The notes under the pieces: generated by a model
Told to the model about the DNA's origin: nothing
Databases searched by the model: none
Seen by the model: only the letters and a program-made list of their open reading frames with translations
NCBI RefSeq assembly: GCF_029893345.1
Contig: NZ_JARXVE010000004.1
Coordinates: forward strand, 434,001-498,000
Reading direction: 5' to 3'
DNA: 64,000 nucleotides
Origin: Mycolicibacterium frederiksbergense
GTDB lineage: Bacteria; Actinomycetota; Actinomycetes; Mycobacteriales; Mycobacteriaceae
Position numbers and translations under genes: made by a program
Part shown: positions 39,301 through 46,814 of the stretch, one piece after another
How positions within the stretch are numbered: the first letter of the stretch is position 1
Layout of the letters: each line of letters begins with the position of its first letter

Positions 39301-40530
39301 ATGCTGACCGTCCGTGGGCGCGCCGCACTGGCCGCCGGAGCAACCGCTCGCTGGGCGTCGCGGGTCACCGGCCGCGGCGCTGGCGCGATGATCGGCGGCC
39401 TGGTCGCGATGACCCTGGACCGCTCGATCCTGCGCCAACTGGGCCAGGGCCGCCGCAGCGTCGTCGTGACCGGCACCAACGGCAAGTCGACCACCACCCG
39501 GATGACCGCGGCCGCGCTGGCCACCCTGGGCCCGGTGGCCAGCAACACCGAGGGCGCCAACATGGACGCCGGCCTGGTCGCGGCACTGGCCGGGGCACGC
39601 GACGCCGAGCTGGCCGCCCTGGAAGTCGACGAGATGCACGTCCCGCACGTGTCGGACGCGGTGGATCCGTCGGTGATCGTCCTGCTGAACCTGTCCCGCG
39701 ACCAGCTGGACCGGGTCGGTGAGATCAACCACATCGAGCGCACCCTGCGCGGTGGGCTGGCGCGGCATCGCGATGCGGTGATCGTGGCCAACTGCGACGA
39801 CGTGCTGATGACCTCGGCCGCGTACGACAGCCCCAATGTGGTGTGGGTGGCGGCCGGCGGCAGCTGGTCGGGCGATTCGGTGAGCTGCCCGCGGTCCGGC
39901 GAGATCATCGTGCGCGAGGGCCAGGAAAACGGGGCCTGGCATTCCACCGGCACCGACTTCAAGCGCCCCAGCCCGCAGTGGTGGTTCGACGACACCCACA
40001 TCTACGGGCCCGACGGCCTGGTGTTGCCGATGACGCTGGCCCTGCCGGGCACCGTCAACCGCGGCAACGCCACCCAGGCGGTGGCCGCCGCAGTGGTGCT
40101 GGGCGTCGACCCGGCTGCCGCAGTGGCTGCAGTTTCCACGGTCGACGAGGTCGCCGGCCGGTACCGCACCGTGCAGATCGGCTCGCACACCGTACGGATC
40201 CTGCTGGCCAAGAATCCGGCCGGCTGGCAGGAGGCGCTGTCGATGGTGGACAAGCACGGCGCCGGGGTGGTGATCGCCGTCAACGGCCAGGTGCCCGACG
40301 GTGAGGACCTGTCCTGGCTGTGGGACGTGCGGTTCGAGCATTTCGACGACACTGTCGTCGTCGCCGCGGGTGAGCGGGGCACCGATCTGGCGGTGCGGCT
40401 GGGCTACGCGGGCGTCGAGCACACGCTGGTGCACGACACCGTCGCCGCGATCGACTCCTGCCCGCCCGGGCATGTCGAGGTGATCGCCAACTACACCGCG
40501 TTCCTGCAACTGAATCGGAGGCTCTCGTGA
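39301..40530 (+). CDS. murT: Lipid II isoglutaminyl synthase, Mur ligase subunit MurT
   Basis: 409 residues. Together with GatD it amidates the D-Glu of lipid II to D-isoglutamine. The Mur ligase ATP loop VVTGTNGKSTTTR is at about 56-68, a Mur central domain follows, and the MurT-type C-terminal DUF1727 (from about 290, RYRTVQIGSHTVRILLAKNPAGWQEAL) is present. Its stop overlaps the GTG of gatD (GTGA), so the two subunits are coupled. Peptidoglycan D-iGlu amidation is typical of mycobacteria. Confidence 0.95.
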   Translation: MLTVRGRAALAAGATARWASRVTGRGAGAMIGGLVAMTLDRSILRQLGQGRRSVVVTGTNGKSTTTRMTAAALATLGPVASNTEGANMDAGLVAALAGARDAELAALEVDEMHVPHVSDAVDPSVIVLLNLSRDQLDRVGEINHIERTLRGGLARHRDAVIVANCDDVLMTSAAYDSPNVVWVAAGGSWSGDSVSCPRSGEIIVREGQENGAWHSTGTDFKRPSPQWWFDDTHIYGPDGLVLPMTLALPGTVNRGNATQAVAAAVVLGVDPAAAVAAVSTVDEVAGRYRTVQIGSHTVRILLAKNPAGWQEALSMVDKHGAGVVIAVNGQVPDGEDLSWLWDVRFEHFDDTVVVAAGERGTDLAVRLGYAGVEHTLVHDTVAAIDSCPPGHVEVIANYTAFLQLNRRLS

Positions 40531-41237
40531 GTGCGGTGCAGATCGGGCTCGTGCTGCCCGATGTGATGGGCACCTACGGGGACAGCGGCAATGCGGTGGT
40601 GCTGCGACAGCGGTTGCGGCTGAGGGGAATTGACGCCGAGATCGTCGAGATCACCCTGGCCGACCCGGTGCCCGACTCGCTGGATCTGTATACCCTTGGC
40701 GGCGCCGAGGACTACGCGCAGCGGCTGGCCACCAAACACCTGATCCGCCACCCCGGCCTGCAACGGGCCGTCGAGCGGGGTGCGCCGGTGCTGGCCATCT
40801 GCGCGGCCATCCAGGTGCTCGGTCACTGGTATGAGACCTCGGCCGGTGAACGGGTGGAGGGTGTCGGCCTGCTCGATGTCACCACCTCACCGCAGCAGGA
40901 TCGCACCATCGGCGAGGTGGCCTCCACTCCCCTGCTCGACGGGCTCAGCCAACCCTTGACGGGGTTCGAAAACCACCGCGGTGGAACGGTTCTCGGGCCT
41001 GACGCCCGGCCGCTGGCCAGGGTCAGCAAGGGTGCGGGCAATCGATTGGGCGACGGTTACGACGGTGCGGTGCAGGGCAGCGTCGTCGCCACCTATATGC
41101 ACGGGCCGTGCCTGGCCCGCAACCCGGAGCTGGCCGATCATCTGCTCACGCAGGTGGTGGGTGAATTGCCGCCGCTGCAGCTGCCCGAGGTCGAGCTGCT
41201 GCGCCGCGAACGGTTGGCGGCCCCGCGCCGGGCCTAG
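40527..41237 (+). CDS. gatD: Lipid II isoglutaminyl synthase, glutaminase subunit GatD
   Basis: 236 residues, GTG start overlapping the murT stop by 4 bp. This class I (CobB/CobQ-like) glutaminase has its nucleophile Cys92 in VLAICAAIQVLG and catalytic His192 in VVATYMHGPCLARN. It supplies ammonia from glutamine to MurT. The Thr-rich YTLGGAEDYAQ segment is a family marker. The stop is 19 bp before palindromic repeat B. Confidence 0.96.
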   Translation: MSAVQIGLVLPDVMGTYGDSGNAVVLRQRLRLRGIDAEIVEITLADPVPDSLDLYTLGGAEDYAQRLATKHLIRHPGLQRAVERGAPVLAICAAIQVLGHWYETSAGERVEGVGLLDVTTSPQQDRTIGEVASTPLLDGLSQPLTGFENHRGGTVLGPDARPLARVSKGAGNRLGDGYDGAVQGSVVATYMHGPCLARNPELADHLLTQVVGELPPLQLPEVELLRRERLAAPRRA

Positions 41238-41256
41238 ACCCCTTTTCGCCGTTTTT

Positions 41257-41319
41257 CGCCGAAACCGCATTCCAGCAGGCCGCTACTCGTACTTTTCCTG
41301 CCGGAATGCGATTTCGCGG
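41257..41319 (+). repeat. Palindromic repeat element, copy B
   Basis: Left arm 41257-41279 (CGCCGAAACCGCATTCCAGC...) and right arm 41297-41319 pair over 23 bp with four mismatches. The 17-nt loop contains TACTCGTACTTTT. A CCCCTTTTCGCCG stretch just upstream recalls the outer flank of copies A and D. It lies between the convergent gatD and MBL genes and could also serve as a terminator. Confidence 0.85.
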
Positions 41320-41334
41320 GGTTGACCACGCAGG

Positions 41335-42048
41335 TCAGGAGGCGAAGGCGTCGACCGCCTCGGCGATATGCGCCGCGGCGTCGGTGAGTATCGGTTCGCC
41401 ATGGCCGAATCCGGCACGCTGCGCACCCGTGGCGGCGAGGCGCTGCACCGACCGGGCGAGCTCGGACCGATCGGAATTGAACACCCCGAAAATCACCTGG
41501 CCGTTGAACTCGGCCACCACGTCACCGGTCAGCATCGTGTCGGCGGCCGGGAGATAGAGCGCGATGCTGCCCGGGGTGTGGCCCGGTACGCCGATAACCC
41601 GTGCACCACCGGCGAATTCGATCACATCGCCATCACCGACGACGCGGTCCACCCGGCAGGCCGGACCGTGCGGCGACGCGTCGAAGTCCGGACGCAGCGT
41701 GCGTTCCGATGCGGTCAAAACCGGCAGTGGTCCCGGCCGTTCGCCACGCACGAAGTCGGCGTCGGCCGCGCCGGCAATCACCTCGACATCGCCCCAGTCG
41801 GCGATTGCGGCGGCCGCGCCGCAGTGGTCCTCGTGGAAATGGGTCAGCACAATGCGTTTGACGTGTAGACGTCGGCGCCCGAGTACCGCCAGCGCCTCGG
41901 CGATCAGCCCGGCGCTGCCGGGCCAGCCGGTGTCGATCAGCGTCACGCCGTCGGGCTCGGTCCACAGATAGACATTGAGCAGGTGCGCCCGTTCACCGGG
42001 GATGCGCAGGCGATACAGCGACGACGCCATCTGGAGCAGGTCAGCCAT
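41335..42048 (-). CDS. MBL-fold metallo-hydrolase
   Basis: 237 residues. The dinuclear-metal motif THFHEDHCG (His70, His72, Asp74, His75) is complete, with VTLIDTGWPGSAGLI before it and GVPGHTPGSIALYLP and MLTGDVVAEF after it. The glyoxalase II/beta-lactamase superfamily hydrolyses thioesters, lactones or phosphodiesters; nothing fixes the substrate. The gene is framed by repeats B (3' side) and C, which begins 16 bp upstream of its ATG and would lie in the 5' leader or promoter. From memory it has no counterpart at this spot in M. tuberculosis. Confidence 0.9.
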   Translation of the reverse strand: MADLLQMASSLYRLRIPGERAHLLNVYLWTEPDGVTLIDTGWPGSAGLIAEALAVLGRRRLHVKRIVLTHFHEDHCGAAAAIADWGDVEVIAGAADADFVRGERPGPLPVLTASERTLRPDFDASPHGPACRVDRVVGDGDVIEFAGGARVIGVPGHTPGSIALYLPAADTMLTGDVVAEFNGQVIFGVFNSDRSELARSVQRLAATGAQRAGFGHGEPILTDAAAHIAEAVDAFAS

Positions 42049-42063
42049 GCCGCCGACGCTATA

Positions 42064-42126
42064 CGCCGAAACCGCATTCCAGCAGGCGGCTACTCGAACT
42101 TTCGCTGCCGGAATGCGGTTTCGCGG
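42064..42126 (+). repeat. Palindromic repeat element, copy C
   Basis: Arms 42064-42085 and 42105-42126 pair with few mismatches (shared core GAAACCGCATTCC / GGAATGCGGTTTC). The loop carries TACTCGAACTTTCG, in the same orientation as copy B. It supplies the last codons and TAG stop of the DUF559 gene and sits just before the MBL start codon. Confidence 0.88.
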
Positions 42127-42977
42127 AGTGTGCCGTCCCAGCCGCGCGCCTTCAATGCGCGGTAGGCGCGCTCGACGACCTCTCGTTCCCGGTCTTCCTT
42201 GATCACCCGCATGACGTCCCAGCCGAGTTCAGCCAGCTTCGGCAGCACCCGTAGATCCTTGACGTACTGGGCGCGATTGGTTTGATGCTGGCCGCCGTCG
42301 TACTCCGAGATGACCTTGAACTCCTCCCAACCCATGTCGACGGTTCGCACCACCCGGCCCCACTCGTCGACGATGGGAATCTGGGTTGTCGGCCGCGGCA
42401 GACCGGCATCGATGTAGAGCAACCGCAGCCGGGTCTCCGGAGGCGATTCGGCGCCGCCGTCGACCAAGGGCAGTACGGCCTTGAGCCTGGCCACCCCGCG
42501 CGCGCCCCGGTAGCGCTTGGCGAGCAACAGCACATCCTCGTTGGAGAACGGGCAGGCGCGCATCAACGCGTCCAGGCGCTCAACCGCCTGCTTGCGTGGC
42601 AGAAATCGGCCGAGGTCGAACGCGGTGCGTGCTGGTGTCGTCACCGGTATGCCTGCCACGCAGGTGATCTCGTCGTCGGCAATACGTTCGTGGCGGACGA
42701 CGATGCCGCGTGGCGACCTGATGTAGTCCCAGAGCAGCTCGATCGTGACGTCGTCGTCGACCCACTCCGCCCCGTGTAGCGCCGAGGCGGCCACCCCCGT
42801 CACGATGCCCTCGCGGTGCGTCCACAGCCAAGCGCCGAGAGTCCGGTCCCGTAGTGAGGGCACGTGATTTCGAGGAATGTGAACGTTCCGAAAGAGCGGC
42901 CGGTACCACCGCTGCAGCTCATGTCTCGTGACGACGCCATCCGCGATGGCCTCCGCGCCGATGAATATCTCCCCCAT
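42090..42977 (-). CDS. DUF559 (Vsr/PD-(D/E)XK-like) protein with AbiEi-type N-terminus
   Basis: 295 residues. The N-terminal part (IADGVVTRHELQRWYRPLFRNVHIPR, then GVAASALHGAEWVD) resembles the winged-helix AbiEi-type antitoxin region. The C-terminal DUF559 (about 175-285) has the endonuclease-like core: PETRLRLLYIDAGLPRPTTQIPI, VRTVDMGWEEFKVISEYDGGQHQ, with Asp and Glu placed as in a D-x(n)-E-x-K/D nuclease site. No partner toxin is seen. The last 11 or so codons are read from repeat C, and repeat D lies 33 bp upstream of the start. A 296-residue Rv3714c occupies this position in M. tuberculosis (recalled). Confidence 0.82.
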   Translation of the reverse strand: MGEIFIGAEAIADGVVTRHELQRWYRPLFRNVHIPRNHVPSLRDRTLGAWLWTHREGIVTGVAASALHGAEWVDDDVTIELLWDYIRSPRGIVVRHERIADDEITCVAGIPVTTPARTAFDLGRFLPRKQAVERLDALMRACPFSNEDVLLLAKRYRGARGVARLKAVLPLVDGGAESPPETRLRLLYIDAGLPRPTTQIPIVDEWGRVVRTVDMGWEEFKVISEYDGGQHQTNRAQYVKDLRVLPKLAELGWDVMRVIKEDREREVVERAYRALKARGWDGTLRETAFRQRKFE

Positions 42978-43009
42978 GGGCAGATGCTTGCGCTCAGGTA
43001 TGACAAGCC

Positions 43010-43072
43010 CGCCGAAACCGCATTCCAGCAGGAAAAGTGCGAGTAAATCCCTGCTGGAATGCGGTTTCGGCG
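43010..43072 (-). repeat. Palindromic repeat element, copy D (perfect 23-bp arms)
   Basis: Arms 43010-43032 and 43050-43072 are exact inverse complements (core CGAAACCGCATTCCAGCAGG). The 17-nt loop read on the minus strand contains TACTCGCACTTTT, opposite in direction to copies B and C. CAAAGGGG follows immediately outside, matching CAAGGG outside copy A. It lies between the DUF559 start and the recR stop. Confidence 0.9.
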
Positions 43073-43090
43073 CAAAGGGGCGCGAAGAAG

Positions 43091-43702
43091 TTAAGCCATC
43101 GCGCGGCGGCCGGCCAGGGCCCGGCCCAGGGTGAGCTCGTCGGCGAACTCCAGGTCCCCGCCCATCGGCAGACCCGACGCGATACGCGTGACGCTCAGGC
43201 CGGGGATGTCGCGCAGCATCCGGACCAGATAGGTGGCGGTGGCCTCGCCCTCGGTGTTGGGGTCGGTGGCGATGATCACCTCGGCCACGTCGACGCCGTC
43301 GACGCGTTCGCCGATCCGGTTCAGCAGCTCCCGGATGCGCAGCTGCTCGGGCCCGATGCCGGACAACGGATCCAGCGCCCCGCCCAGCACGTGGTAGCGG
43401 CCGCGGAATTCGCGAGTGCGCTCGACGGCCTGCACGTCCTTGGGCTCCTCCACCACGCAGATCAGTGACGCGTCGCGGCGCGAGTCACCGCAGATCCGGC
43501 AGCGTTGCGCATCGGAGACGTTGCCGCACACCTCGCAGAAGGTCACGCCGTCACGAATGCGGTTCAGCACCGCGGTCAGCCGATCGATATCGGTCGGCTC
43601 GACGCTCAGCAGGTGGAAAGCGATCCGCTGCGCGCTCTTGGGCCCGATGCCGGGCAGCTTGCCGAGCTCGTCGATCAGATCCTGGACCGGGCCTTCAAAC
43701 AC
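43091..43702 (-). CDS. recR: Recombination mediator RecR
   Basis: 203 residues, GTG start directly after the ebfC stop. The helix-hairpin-helix [20 protein letters not shown] (13-32), the Cys4 zinc finger (Cys56, Cys59, Cys68, Cys71: CEVCGN and CRICGD), the Toprim domain ([16 protein letters not shown], with [18 protein letters not shown]) and a C-terminal Walker-like [16 protein letters not shown] are in order. It works with RecO in loading RecA on gapped DNA. The ebfC-recR pairing is widely conserved. Confidence 0.98.
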   Translation of the reverse strand: MFEGPVQDLIDELGKLPGIGPKSAQRIAFHLLSVEPTDIDRLTAVLNRIRDGVTFCEVCGNVSDAQRCRICGDSRRDASLICVVEEPKDVQAVERTREFRGRYHVLGGALDPLSGIGPEQLRIRELLNRIGERVDGVDVAEVIIATDPNTEGEATATYLVRMLRDIPGLSVTRIASGLPMGGDLEFADELTLGRALAGRRAMA

Positions 43703-44035
43703 TCACAGCCCCGGAATTCCGAGCCCACCCAGCCCGCCGGCCAGCGGGCCCAGGCGGCTCTGCGCGAGGGTGGTCACCTGATTGGATGCATCGGCCAGTG
43801 CGCCGACGATGAGGTCCTGCAGGGTCTCGACGTCGTCGGGGTCGACGACCTTGGGATCGATCGCCACCGCGATCACCTCACCGCTGCCCTTGACCGTGAC
43901 CTGGACCAGCCCACCGCCGGCCTGGCCGTGCACCTCGGAGTTGGCCAGTGCCTCCTGTGCCTCCATGAGCTGCTGCTGCACCTGCTGCGCTTGTGCCAGC
44001 AGTGCCGACATATCGGGCGTGCCTCCGGGTTGCAT
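43703..44035 (-). CDS. ebfC: YbaB/EbfC family nucleoid-associated protein
   Basis: 110 residues from ATG 44035, preceded by AAGGGGACC. The YbaB core is present: [74 protein letters not shown] Gly-rich tail [11 protein letters not shown] follows. It forms DNA-binding dimers. A longer N-terminal reading is possible but overlaps the divergent amidase promoter. Ends directly before the recR GTG. Confidence 0.95.
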   Translation of the reverse strand: MQPGGTPDMSALLAQAQQVQQQLMEAQEALANSEVHGQAGGGLVQVTVKGSGEVIAVAIDPKVVDPDDVETLQDLIVGALADASNQVTTLAQSRLGPLAGGLGGLGIPGL

Positions 44036-44147
44036 GACTGGTCCCCTTGCCGTGTTGGTTTCGTCTTGGTCTCGACTTGGTTGCTCTCGCCTGTCGGTGG
44101 CGGTTCGGTCTTCCAGCCTAGTCGGCGTGCGGGCTACGGTGACGCCC

Positions 44148-44924
44148 GTGCGAGTCCCAGCCTGCGTGCGTGTCGGCGCCTCAGTAGTCAGCAGCGTGCT
44201 CATCGCCGCGACCGCCCCGGCCCTGGTCGACGCTGCCCACGCCAACGCCGCTCCCGCCAACATCGCCGGCATGATCGTGTTCCTCGATCCCGGCCACAAC
44301 GGCTCCAATGACGCCTCGATCAGCCGGCAGGTGCCGACCGGCCGCGGCGGCACCAAGGACTGCCAGGCCAGCGGCACCTCCACCGATGACGGCTATCCCG
44401 AGCACACCTTCACCTGGGACACCACCCTGCGGGTGCGCGCGGCGCTGACCGCGATGGGTGTGCGGACCGCGATGACGCGTGGCGACGACACCTCGGTGGG
44501 GCCGTGCGTCGACGAACGCGCCGCCATGGCCAACGCGGTGCATCCCAATGCGATCGTGTCCATCCACGCCGACGGCGGCCCGGCCAACGGCCGCGGTTTC
44601 CACGTGCTCTACTCGTCGCCGCCGCTGAACAATGCGCAGGCCGGCCCGTCGGTGCAGTTCGCCCAGACCATGCGTGACCAGATCTCGGCGTCGGGCATCC
44701 CGCCGGCCACCTACATCGGATCGGGCGGTCTGGACGCCCGCTCCGATATCGCCGGGCTGAACCTGGCGCAGTACCCGTCGATCCTCGTCGAGTGCGGCAA
44801 CATGAAGAACCCGGTCGATTCGGCGCTGATGAAAACCCCGGATGGCCGGCAGAAGTACGCCGAGGCCATCGTCCGGGGCATCGCCGCGTATCTGGGCGCG
44901 CAGGCCAACACCCAGGCGCGTTAG
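44148..44924 (+). CDS. ami1: N-acetylmuramoyl-L-alanine amidase (Ami1/Rv3717-like)
   Basis: 258 residues from GTG 44148, eight bases after a TACGGT box. A signal peptide ([19 protein letters not shown]) leads to an Amidase_3 domain. The zinc ligands His50 (FLDPGHNGS), Glu85 (YPEHTFTW) and His140 (VSIHADGG), and the catalytic Glu215 (ILVECGNM), are all present. Cys72 and Cys120 could form the disulfide seen in the M. tuberculosis enzyme. It cleaves the peptide from MurNAc during cell-wall remodelling. It is divergent from ebfC and overlaps the next, convergent, gene by 4 bp. Confidence 0.95.
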   Translation: MRVPACVRVGASVVSSVLIAATAPALVDAAHANAAPANIAGMIVFLDPGHNGSNDASISRQVPTGRGGTKDCQASGTSTDDGYPEHTFTWDTTLRVRAALTAMGVRTAMTRGDDTSVGPCVDERAAMANAVHPNAIVSIHADGGPANGRGFHVLYSSPPLNNAQAGPSVQFAQTMRDQISASGIPPATYIGSGGLDARSDIAGLNLAQYPSILVECGNMKNPVDSALMKTPDGRQKYAEAIVRGIAAYLGAQANTQAR

Positions 44925-45358
44925 CCCTCGACTTCCTTCTTGAGGTTGGCCAGCACCTCGTCCTGGATCTTGCGCAGGCCCAGCGGCGCGAAGGTCTTCT
45001 CGAAGAAGCCCTTGACCCCGCCCGCACCGGTCCAACTGGTCTTGAGGTTCACCGACGATCCGGTGCCCGCCGGGGCGACGGTCCAGTTCGACACCAGGCT
45101 GGAGTTGGCGTCCTTTTCAATGACCGAGTGCCCGGCAACATCCACCGACGCCTTGATGTCGCGCACCCGGGACTCGGTCGCCTGCAGCTTCCAGCTGGCC
45201 ACGGTTCCGGCGCCCTGACCGCCCTCGAGCACCTGGTACCCGCTGTAGTGCGAGGAAAGAATCTTCGGGCGAACAGTCTGGTAATCGGCGATGGCGGCGA
45301 GCACGGCGTCGGGCTCGGCGTTGATCAGAACCGTGCTGACCGCGCTGACCTGTCCCAT
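44921..45358 (-). CDS. SRPBCC/START-like domain protein (Rv3718c-like)
   Basis: 145 residues from ATG 45358. The polyketide-cyclase/START fold is suggested by an N-terminal beta strand (VSAVSTVLINAEPDAVLAAIADYQTVRPK), a central antiparallel region (YQVLEGGQGAGTVASWKLQATES) and a long C-terminal helix ([22 protein letters not shown]). Such proteins bind hydrophobic ligands in a cavity. It is divergent from the FAD oxidase and Cfa pair that acts on lipids, so a lipid ligand is plausible but unproven. Confidence 0.85.
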   Translation of the reverse strand: MGQVSAVSTVLINAEPDAVLAAIADYQTVRPKILSSHYSGYQVLEGGQGAGTVASWKLQATESRVRDIKASVDVAGHSVIEKDANSSLVSNWTVAPAGTGSSVNLKTSWTGAGGVKGFFEKTFAPLGLRKIQDEVLANLKKEVEG

Positions 45359-45422
45359 GGCTGAAACTCCTTTTGCTCGTGTCTGCAATGCATCGAATGC
45401 AACCTTTGACTAGCGTATATGT

Positions 45423-46802
45423 GTGTCCGTTGTTTCGACTGACGCACAAGCTGTCCATGCCCTAGGTGTGCAGCGCCTTTTGGACAGCTACCGCGCCATA
45501 CCGCCTAATTCGACGGTGCGGCTTGCCAAGCCCACGTCGAACCTGTTCCGCGCGCGAAATCGCAGCGATGCCAAAGGTCTGGACACCTCCGGTCTGACCA
45601 ATGTGATCGCGGTCGACGCCGCCGCCCGCACCGCCGACGTGGCCGGCATGTGCACCTATGAGGATCTGGTGGCTGCCACACTGCCGCACGGCCTGGCCCC
45701 GCTGGTGGTGCCGCAGCTCAAGACCATCACCCTGGGTGGCGCGGTCACCGGGTTGGGCATCGAGTCGACGTCGTTTCGCAACGGGCTGCCGCACGAATCC
45801 GTGTTGGAGATGGACATTCTCACCGGCGCGGGCGAGATCGTCACCGCAAGCCGGGAGGTGTGCTCGGACCTCTTTCACGCGTTCCCGAATTCCTATGGCA
45901 CGCTTGGCTATTCGACCCGGTTGCGGATCGAGCTGGAACCCGTCACACCCTTCGTCGCGTTGCGCCACCTGCGTTTTCACTCGCTGACCGAGCTGGTCGC
46001 GGCGATGGATCGGATCATCGAGACCGGTGGGTTGGGCGGGGAGCCGGTCGATTACCTCGATGGCGTGGTGTTCAGCGCCGACGAAAGCTATCTGTGCGTC
46101 GGGTTCAAGACGTCGACATTGGGCCCGGTCAGCGATTACACCGGTCAAGACATCTACTACCGCTCGATCCAACACGCGCAGGGTGAAAAGCACGACCGGC
46201 TGACGATTCACGACTATCTGTGGCGGTGGGACACCGACTGGTTCTGGTGTTCACGGGCATTCGGCGCGCAGAACCCGAGGATCCGGCGGTTCTGGCCGCG
46301 CCGGCTACGCCGCAGCAGCTTCTATTGGAAACTCATCGGCTACGACCAGCGCTACAACATCGCCGACCGGATCGAGAAGCGGAATGGCCGCCCGCCGCGG
46401 GAGCGGGTGGTGCAGGACATCGAGGTGCCGATCGAGAACTGCGCGGCATACTTGAGCTGGTTCCTGGAGAACGTCCCGATCGAACCGATCTGGCTGTGCC
46501 CGCTGCGGTTACGCGAGGACGACCGCTGGCCGCTCTACCCGATCCGACCTCATCACACCTACATCAACGTCGGTTTCTGGTCCTCGGTGCCAGTCGGCCC
46601 GGAGGAGGGCCACACCAACAAACTCATCGAGGCCAAGGTGAGCGAGCTGGACGGACACAAGTCCCTGTATTCCGATTCCTACTATCCGCGTGAGGATTTC
46701 GACGAGCTCTACGGCGGTGAGATCTACCGGACCGTGAAGAAGTCCTACGACCCCGATTCACGCCTCCTTGACCTCTATTCGAAGGCAGTACTGCGCCGAT
46801 AA
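45423..46802 (+). CDS. FAD-binding (VAO/PCMH-type) oxidoreductase beside Cfa (Rv3719-like)
   Basis: 459 residues, GTG start with a TATATG box 3-8 bases upstream. The PCMH FAD-binding domain spans about 25-200, with VIAVDAAARTADVAGMCTYEDLV, LAPLVVPQLKTITLGGAVTGLGIESTSFRNG and the FPNSYGTLGYSTRL motif. The DUF1295/DWARF1-like C-terminal part (YLSWFLENVPIEPIWLCPLRL) is shared with sterol- and fatty-acid-reducing flavoproteins. It precedes the methyltransferase by 12 bp. This is consistent with a flavin enzyme that reduces the methylene intermediate made by Cfa during tuberculostearate synthesis. Confidence 0.88.
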   Translation: MSVVSTDAQAVHALGVQRLLDSYRAIPPNSTVRLAKPTSNLFRARNRSDAKGLDTSGLTNVIAVDAAARTADVAGMCTYEDLVAATLPHGLAPLVVPQLKTITLGGAVTGLGIESTSFRNGLPHESVLEMDILTGAGEIVTASREVCSDLFHAFPNSYGTLGYSTRLRIELEPVTPFVALRHLRFHSLTELVAAMDRIIETGGLGGEPVDYLDGVVFSADESYLCVGFKTSTLGPVSDYTGQDIYYRSIQHAQGEKHDRLTIHDYLWRWDTDWFWCSRAFGAQNPRIRRFWPRRLRRSSFYWKLIGYDQRYNIADRIEKRNGRPPRERVVQDIEVPIENCAAYLSWFLENVPIEPIWLCPLRLREDDRWPLYPIRPHHTYINVGFWSSVPVGPEEGHTNKLIEAKVSELDGHKSLYSDSYYPREDFDELYGGEIYRTVKKSYDPDSRLLDLYSKAVLRR

Positions 46803-46814
46803 CGGAGAAGAGCG

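Noticed and set aside
41257..41319. Repeat B as only an ordinary terminator of gatD
   Set aside because: Its arms and loop match three other copies in non-terminator positions; a terminator role may be secondary.
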